Assembly: GCA_033064195.1 (NCBI GenBank)
Contig: JARBJD010000466.1
Location: 1 to 46,076, forward strand
DNA from: Blattamonas nauphoetae
Lineage: Eukaryota > Preaxostyla > Oxymonadida
Length of the DNA: 46,076 nucleotides
Reading direction: 5' to 3'
The notes under the pieces are model-generated. The model was not told where the DNA came from. It saw only the letters and a list, made by a program, of their open reading frames with translations, and did not search any database. The translations under genes were made by a program, and so were the position numbers. The first letter of the stretch is position 1. Every line of letters starts with the position of its first letter. Shown here in pieces: positions 40,036 to 46,076 of this stretch.

Positions 40036-41990
40036 TTGGGTATCTGCAAGCCATACATCTCAAGACTCACCACCAGAGTATATCCCAACCTCACTGACAC
40101 AGTGCATATGTCTGCCGCCCTTCACCACCCAACGCTGAGCGTAGTCTGGTCTGCCACTTCGTGCACATGGAGGGCGCTCTTATCTGCAGCATTGTTCAGA
40201 AGGAGGTGCTGCCCACAAGGGTATTGAGACAGATCATTCTGAAGGCAATTATAGTTGTTATCGAGCCCACAGAGTCGTTTGAAGGACAGAAAAGGCTGAC
40301 GACTCAACTAGCAGTTCAGCAACGCGTTCAGCTTAAGCAAAATTCGACACACCTTGCTAAGATTAATAATGTTCTGACGGGAGCGTGAGAATCCAATCAT
40401 TTCACGGGAACAATCATCGTTTTCAGGTTTCTGTCCAATTGGAGATTGGGAGACAAATAAAAAGAAAAGGATGATGAATGAAATGAAGAATTATGAGAAT
40501 CAATGGGAAACGAGGATTGAAGAACTGATCGTAAATGATGAAGTCAGTGGCCTTTGGACTGCGAGAGAAGATCCCCAAGGTCCAAATCTTTGAAGTGTGG
40601 GTTCTATTTGAATGGAAAGAACACCGAGAAGATAATGTGAAGAAGATTATTCACAGAATCATTGTACACAGCGATGTTGAGGATGGAGAGGATCAGTTTG
40701 CTGTAATCTGCGATGTTCATGTCCAGTCGATGAAGTGGAGGTATTGTTGTCTGAAAGATCATGAGAAGGAAAATTGTTGTTGAAGAACGATAGAATCAGA
40801 CATGTTTGAATTGATTCTCGAATTTGGGCGGCCAGATTTCCGCTCGTGTCTCCGGAGACGGCATTGGATCTCGATAGGCAACATAAGGAGAATGTGGTCT
40901 TTCATAGAACTCCTCGATGCTATTACGCGATGATTGAAGACCCTACCAGCGAAAGAGTAGAGAAAAGGAAGCAAAAATAGTGATGGACATCTTGAATTAT
41001 ATACAATCGCTCCTCGATCATTCGCGTCCACAGTTCGAGCATTTGTTGGCTACTTCACATCACTCAGTTTTCGAGATTCCAAAATTACATCTCGAGCGTA
41101 GACGGATTGCTCTGTTCTGGACCATGTTCATCGAGAACAACAAGGCCAAGAAAGTCACCAACACCATCTGGACGCTGCACTTTCACAGAAGAATCGACCT
41201 CACCAATGGTAGGTTGATATTCGGGGATGAACGGTTTGAGGGGCAGGAAGCATGAACTTCTGTGATTGGAAGGAGAAGACTTCTTGGACCATTGAACGCA
41301 ATTCTGGTGCAATAGAAAGGAGATTGAACTCGTTGACAGATTATACGGTGCTGTGAAATGTCAAAGGGATGGAGACAGAAACCTGATGATCTCTTCCTCT
41401 TCTTCTTCCTCCTCTTCATTATGAAATGAATCCCCAGTGAGATTTAGAGCTGACAAATGATGGTTCATGGCTAGCATAGAAATTTCGCCATCGCTGCGGA
41501 AAAAGAGTGGAGAAATAAGTTAAAATGTAGCGGCATACTTGTCGTGCTGGAAGAAAGCTAAGAGGAATCATTCGCGAAATATCGGTCAAGGTCTTCAACA
41601 CATGGCAGAACGAGTGCTAAAATGTGTTTGTGGATGGTTGATCCATTATTCTGTTTTGGATCGATCAAGTCTTCCAAGAGTGCCTAGGATGGTTTTTCTG
41701 CATCTAAACTCTTTAATGACGCCTTATATGATATATCTCGTGTGCACGATAGTGATTTAAGGGTGAAGATAGCTTTCGACATTTTGAGTATCTCTCAATG
41801 GGCTTGATCACCACAACATACGAAAGTTGGAGAAATTAGTGGTATAAGATCGATAGTTGAGATTGATGAAAGTCAAGTATTCGATTTTATGGACTGGATT
41901 ACCTCTTGCATTTCACTCGAACAAAACTACTGTTTTTGGAAAGTGAAAAATTGCGACCCTATGTACATTGTCTTCGTATCCATCAGTGTT
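40036..41990. other. Unassigned, probably decayed host sequence
   Basis: Short frames at 40161-40388, 40535-40783 and 40980-41255 (+) have ordinary composition but no motif I can name. A pyrimidine-rich run (CTTCCTCTTCTTCTTCC type) lies at about 41391-41420. No promoter boxes of the Polinton type. Confidence 0.3.
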
Positions 41991-42058
41991 CTCTTGAGAT
42001 TCTTTGATAAGATTGATTGCATACTTCGAATACTCATTGATGTCTCCTGAACTTCTGA

Positions 42059-42423
42059 TCACAGTTGGGAAACTCTTTGATGTGTTCTCAATTCTGGTCT
42101 GAAATCTTTGTATGTTGTCTCATCTTTGTCTTTTCTCTCGATGATCTTTCCAAAGTCAAGACTGATCTTGAATGGATGATCCTTCTCTTTGTCGAACACT
42201 GCTTTGATGAAGGTTGTGATTTCTTCAACGTTCTTCAGATGATTGTGGAAGTACAACTGATATGGTTTTCCATTTTCTTCAACCTTCTCGACCTCATTCT
42301 TTTGAACTTCCTTCGTGCATCCATGAGACAAGAATTGAATGCTGCTTTGTCACGTGGTTCAGCGAGTAGGATACATTCTTCAAATCCATCAAAGGTCTGC
42401 ACTTCTATTTTCCATTTGTTCAT
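42059..42423 (-). pseudogene. Polinton accessory protein, broken
   Basis: Starts 'MNKWKIEVQTFDGFEECI'. The distal frame contains 'HPFKISLDFGKIIERKDKDE', a wording I associate with conserved uncharacterised Maverick proteins that resemble 'F.v.ldFG.i'. About one break. Confidence 0.45.
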
Positions 42424-42601
42424 TTTTCTTTTGAATGATCAACAGATTCTTCATCCAATGATCCATCAGCTTCTCTTCAATTGATTTCAGCTTCCACGTC
42501 ATTCTGAACACCTGCTTTTTCAGTTCGTCTTTATTCACTCTTGGATTTGCTCTCATGTTTTCAACAATCATTCGGTGAGCGAGTCGATCTTCTGACGCCA
42601 T
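42389..42601 (-). CDS. Small Polinton ORF (70 aa)
   Basis: 'MASEDRLAHRMIVENMRANP' then a basic, helical middle. It overlaps the start of the next gene by about 35 bp. No family recognised. Upstream T-rich sequence is present but weak. Confidence 0.45.
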   Translation of the reverse strand: MASEDRLAHRMIVENMRANPRVNKDELKKQVFRMTWKLKSIEEKLMDHWMKNLLIIQKKNEQMENRSADL

Positions 42602-42623
42602 CTGTTGTCGAAGTTTAACTTGT

Positions 42624-42842
42624 TTAATAAAATCTGGGAATGAGATTGAGATCGAGATTCTTTATTGGATGTGGAAACTCGAGATCTGTGTGTTGAAGCA
42701 TATTTAGGAGAAATGATCTGTGATGTTGATAATTCTTACTGTCGGGATTGTACGTTCGACCATCGCTAAATTGAAATTGTGTATTCGGAAAGAGGTCTTG
42801 AATTTCTTGAATTCTATTTTTGATTGGTTTTAGCAGTGTCAT
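42624..42842 (-). CDS. Small Polinton ORF (72 aa)
   Basis: 'MTLLKPIKNRIQEIQDLFPN' with a Tyr/His-rich middle. A clear box TTTTTTATTTTGCAG lies just before the start (42850-42861), supporting a real gene. Function unknown. Confidence 0.55.
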   Translation of the reverse strand: MTLLKPIKNRIQEIQDLFPNTQFQFSDGRTYNPDSKNYQHHRSFLLNMLQHTDLEFPHPIKNLDLNLIPRFY

Positions 42843-42901
42843 TTACTGCAAAATAAAAAATCCGAAAATAAAAAAAAAGTTGAGCGTTTATTTCTGTTTT
42901 C

Positions 42902-43276
42902 TCAGATGGGGTTTTTCTTAGCAGTCAGCCATGCATCAAGTCTAATTCTGAACACTTCACTTCCGCCAATCTCTCGATATGTGAATGGAACCAGAACTTT
43001 CGTGTACTCACCGACGAGTTCACAATTGTATTTCTTCAGTTCATTTTCAACGAATGATTGAGTGTAGTGTCGACGTTTCGCTAAGTGGGGTCTGTTTCCT
43101 TGATTCCACAACTTTGGTTTTATTCTCCATTCAACTCCCTCATGAACATACGTCACCGGCACATTATTTCTGACATACTCAGAGACGAGCGAACAGTTCT
43201 CTTCTCTCATTGATTCAATTAATGCTTGTTCTGAACATACTCGACGTCTTTCTTTGTACATCGCAGTTGGATTCAT
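42902..43276 (-). CDS. Polinton protein with duplicated domain (124 aa)
   Basis: Two related halves: 'ENCSLVSEYVRNNVPVTYVH' ... 'RIKPKLW' and 'YNCELVGEYTKVLVPFTYRE' ... 'RIRLDAW'. The pattern (Cys-x-Leu-Val-x-Glu-Tyr ... pro-beta strands ... Trp) resembles repeated small beta domains found in giant-virus and phage proteins with short 'L..Y......V.F.C' units. I would not name a function; nucleic-acid binding is plausible. A T-rich box precedes the start. Confidence 0.55.
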   Translation of the reverse strand: MNPTAMYKERRRVCSEQALIESMREENCSLVSEYVRNNVPVTYVHEGVEWRIKPKLWNQGNRPHLAKRRHYTQSFVENELKKYNCELVGEYTKVLVPFTYREIGGSEVFRIRLDAWLTAKKNPI

Positions 43277-43299
43277 TTAATACAAATTAAAAAATCAAA

Positions 43300-45130
43300 A
43301 TGAAAATTCTTTCGTTGTTTTCTCAGTTTTGGATTTTCACGAGAAACGAGGATCAATGGGTTCGATCACTCATTTCTCACAAGTGATAGTTTCGTTCTGA
43401 TTCTTCGTTTGGAATCTCCCTGAAGTTGGAGATCATGATTTCGTGGATTTTCGAACTTTTACAGAGATATTTGAGGTTTCACAACCAGGTCCAGATCCGG
43501 TAAAAGTATGCATTCTTCATCATTTCACTCATTTTCTTCTTGTTTTAGACTTGTTTCAGCTGTTTCCGGGCTAATTGTCACTTGTTTATTGCTCATTATT
43601 GTTTCGTTTTGACCTCACTTCCGTCTTCATTTTCTCGTTGTTTACTGTTTTTAACCACTTCATTCATGTTTCTTTCTCTTAATCTTGTTTTCAAATTCAA
43701 CACACTAATTCTCGTTTACTGAGTTTTCCGGACTTTGCAGAGATCTCACTTTCAACGGCTCACTTCATATCTCGGAATTTTTCCGTAATCTTCATCATTT
43801 CACATACTTTATACTTTTTTGATGTTTTTAAGCAAAAAGGACCAAACACAAGCGACATTTTCACTATTGGTGCCACATTTCACACCGTTTTCACGATCGT
43901 CAATTTCCCTCTCAGTTTCATACTTGCCCGTTTCATTGTTGGTTGTTTCGCTTTCATTTTACTCTGTTTTGTGAAAAGTTGATGAAAAGTTGACTAAAAT
44001 GATGTGCTAGTGAAGTGAGAACGGCCCACAAAATGGAAGTGAATTGAGCAAAATGAAGAGGAATGATGAACAGATCATATGTGAAATGGGGAGCAAAAGT
44101 GATGAAATGAAAGGGACTACAGCCTGTTTTGAAGTGACAAAACGGTCAAAAGTTGAGAAGTGAAAACATGAAAAGTGACTTTATGGGAGAACTATCCGAC
44201 AAAATCTCCTCAAAATTCGAGCACACCTCACTCATACCGTGAGAAAGAAGGATTTGCAGTGAAAATCGGATCAAAAATCCATAGTGTCAAAATGTTGGTG
44301 CAAATGTGTCGTCACAAGTGTGATCGAAAAACCGACCCTCCAGAGAGAACTATAGGTGATGTACAACCAGAATTCTCAAAAAGCGTCGCTTGATTGTGAA
44401 GTGGTTTGAAGGAAAATCGTGTAAAATGAAAATTGACAAAAATTGTGAAAACGATCGTGTGTCGAGGATCGTCAGAACCGAATGACGCGAATACCTGTCC
44501 ACTATCGATTTGACATGTTTTGAGACCATCAGAGGGCGAAAAGTGACGTGTAGGAGAAGAGCGAGACGTCACTTTCTCCTCCTTAAAAATTTTGTCATTT
44601 TCAAAATATGTTGTGGGGTCGGATCAAACTTTTTTCAAAAGTGCTTTTTCCTAAAATTTCACCTATCAACATCAATTTCGTAATTTTAGAACGTGTTTGA
44701 ACACAATTTGAGACATAAAGGTGTTCATAGTGGCGAAATCTGAACATCGACTTTTCGTCACTTTTCGACCTAAGTTCGGTACACAGTTCGACGAATTCTC
44801 AACCGATTTTGATCAGGATTGTTTTGATCGATGACCGACAGTGTCCCGAGATTTTAGAATTTTTGCAGAATTTTTCGAAATGGTTCTCACATTGGTTTCA
44901 CTTGATTTGTGGTCAAAAGGGAAAAACACCAAAAGCGCCAACATTTTTTCGAATGTTGTCAATATTTGCTTCAAAATGACACTTTTCACGAGGTCAAAAT
45001 ATTGGACATATTTTTAGAATTTAGGCTAAATATTGATGTCATCAAAATGTCATAAATTCCTTTTAATACAAGATACGAAATTGGTCAATCGGACTTGACT
45101 TTTAGTTTTGATTTCAATGACAATTTCAGA
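43300..45130. other. Non-coding A/T-rich stretch
   Basis: No gene is recognised; frames are short and of low complexity (many TTTTCAC, GAAAATG and TCAAAA words). A 37-bp segment at 44797-44833 is an inverted match (33/37) to 1222-1258. It may be intergenic or the eroded end of an element. Confidence 0.4.
44797..44833 (-). repeat. Inverted match to 1222-1258
   Basis: The reverse complement begins CATCGATCAAAACAATCCTG and aligns with CATTGATCAAAACAAACCGG at 1222. The match continues through GATCAAAATCGG.TGAG. The two sites are at opposite ends of the window in opposite orientation. Confidence 0.5.
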
Positions 45131-45228
45131 TTGGTTCTCTATTCGCTTCTATAACTACTCAGGTACATTATCCTCACGAATAAGAGCCAAAGTTCTCTCA
45201 CTTCACTTTTCTTTTGGACCATGATGAT

Positions 45229-45256
45229 AGTGTCAGCCATCCAGTAGGCTGACACT
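45229..45256. repeat. Perfect 10-bp stem-loop
   Basis: AGTGTCAGCC, loop ATCCAGTA, GGCTGACACT. It lies in a GC-richer patch (about 45190-45540) with frames on the minus strand that I cannot assign. Confidence 0.7.
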
Positions 45257-45580
45257 CGAGGCTGAAGACACCGAGCACCAACTTTGTTGGAGAGCCGATC
45301 ACTCGCTGAGGTGAGTTGTTGTTGTGACCTGCGACATACGGAGCGTTGCTCGTCATGATTCCTCCTCCGGTCCACATCAGGTCCTCGCTTGGCTTCGGCT
45401 GAGCTTGAGGCGGGACTGGTGCTCTCCTCCGGAGGCTCTCGCAAGGGCGGGGAAGTGATGACCCTCTCAGTGGCATGGTGGACAGAGAGAAGGAGACCAA
45501 CTCCTTCTCTCGCCACTTCAACCCGCCCCAGATGGAGGGGTGCGGGAAGATCAGATAGCTTAGGGTAGGGCCAAGAACAA

Positions 45581-45669
45581 GGAGCTCAAGAAACCTCGTA
45601 CAAGAGGCTCAAGAGAAGCCTGACCAGGGGCTCAAGATAGCCCGATAAAGAGGCTCAGATAGCTCAAAC
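45581..45669 (+). repeat. 23-bp tandem repeat, four units
   Basis: Units start at 45581, 45604, 45627 and 45650 with consensus G(A/G)GGCTCAAGA..AGCC.... Two units fold as mini-hairpins (GGCT...AGCC and GGGCT...AGCCC). The last unit is shorter. No gene nearby. Confidence 0.65.
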
Positions 45670-46076
45670 ATGTCACTTCACCAAACAAATACATTCAACT
45701 TGGATGGGATGAGATGAAAGGGAATGGATGAAGATATTTTGTAAAAATCAATCAGGATCATCATCCTCTCGTTGAAATGGTTATTTCTAAAAAGGTTCAG
45801 ATTTTAGTCAAATTAATGATAAAACTTATGATCACATTCAGTTTTAGTTGAAAAGAAGGAATAAGGAGAACGTCAGAAAAAGAGAATAGTTGAGAAAAGG
45901 TTGTACTTCATCACATCATTCAAATCAGTGAAAACGAGAGGTTCTGTTCGATTTGTTGTTTCAATTTCATTTCATTAAAAGTTGAAAACAAATATTGAGA
46001 TAAAAATGAGAAGTTGAAATAAGGAGTGACCCGCTAAAATCGTGAAGGGTTTTGGAAGGAGGTACCGGCGACAGAA
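45670..46076. other. Non-coding A-rich end of window
   Basis: No gene, repeat or element could be identified. Confidence 0.4.

Larger units (their letters stand above)
42059..43276 (-). mobile_element. Third Polinton remnant (Polinton C)
   Basis: Four minus-strand ORFs, the last two preceded by the same T-rich box as in segments A and B. The set includes a Polinton-type accessory protein and a protein with two related domains. None of these genes is duplicated in A or B, so this could be a piece missing from those copies, displaced by rearrangement, or a separate copy. Partly broken. Confidence 0.6.

Noticed and set aside
45581-45669. CRISPR-like array.
   Set aside because: Units are contiguous and degenerate with no unique spacers, and the sequence is eukaryotic.

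Overview
The window looks like nuclear DNA of a protist whose genome is loaded with large mobile elements. My best guess is an oxymonad (Preaxostyla) close to Blattamonas. I infer this from memory of protein style: Ser/Thr-rich beta-helix surface proteins with a C-terminal 'GAALFLD'-type motif, helical-repeat (ARM/HEAT-like) proteins on the other strand, and Polintons whose genes each carry a TTTTATTTTT-type box just before the ATG. No search could be run. The standard genetic code fits: the long Polinton ORFs use only CAA/CAG for glutamine.

Layout. (1) 1-2324: decayed sequence with Polinton fragments. (2) 2325-10422: copy 1 of an 8.1-kb transposon with ~0.42-kb terminal inverted repeats (TIRs). 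Each TIR holds a tRNA-like unit, and the interior holds remnants of host-type genes (Gln/Pro-rich protein, beta-helix protein, dual-specificity-phosphatase-like protein, helical-repeat protein). (3) 10425-17162: Polinton segment A, with two tandem capsid-like paralogues, small virion-like proteins, two orphan genes and the start of the packaging ATPase. (4) 17163-25248: copy 2 of the 8.1-kb transposon, almost identical to copy 1. (5) 25249-33159: Polinton segment B, with fragments of the same orphan genes, the ATPase, a coiled-coil protein, a retroviral-type integrase and a protein-primed family B DNA polymerase with an HNH zinc domain embedded in it. (6) 33160-42000: minisatellite, stem-loops, a broken DDE-type transposase gene, remains of a P4-type ATPase (lipid flippase), and a coiled-coil gene. 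(7) 42059-43276: four ORFs of a third Polinton remnant. (8) 43300-46076: mostly non-coding, with stem-loops and a 23-bp tandem repeat.

How it fits together. The Polinton genes form a self-synthesising set (polymerase, integrase, ATPase, capsid-like proteins) sharing one promoter style and mostly one strand; the ATPase faces the other way from a divergent promoter. The polymerase, integrase and capsid ORFs are long and open, so this Polinton material looks young. The 8.1-kb transposon then inserted into it. Copy 1 is flanked by a 7-bp target duplication. Copy 2 has flanks from two different Polinton genes, which points to recombination between copies or to an assembly join.

The most unusual items are the TIR-embedded tRNA-like units on a gene-carrying transposon, the paired capsid paralogues, the HNH domain inside the polymerase, and a 38-bp motif that recurs in Polinton genes with a compensated stem.
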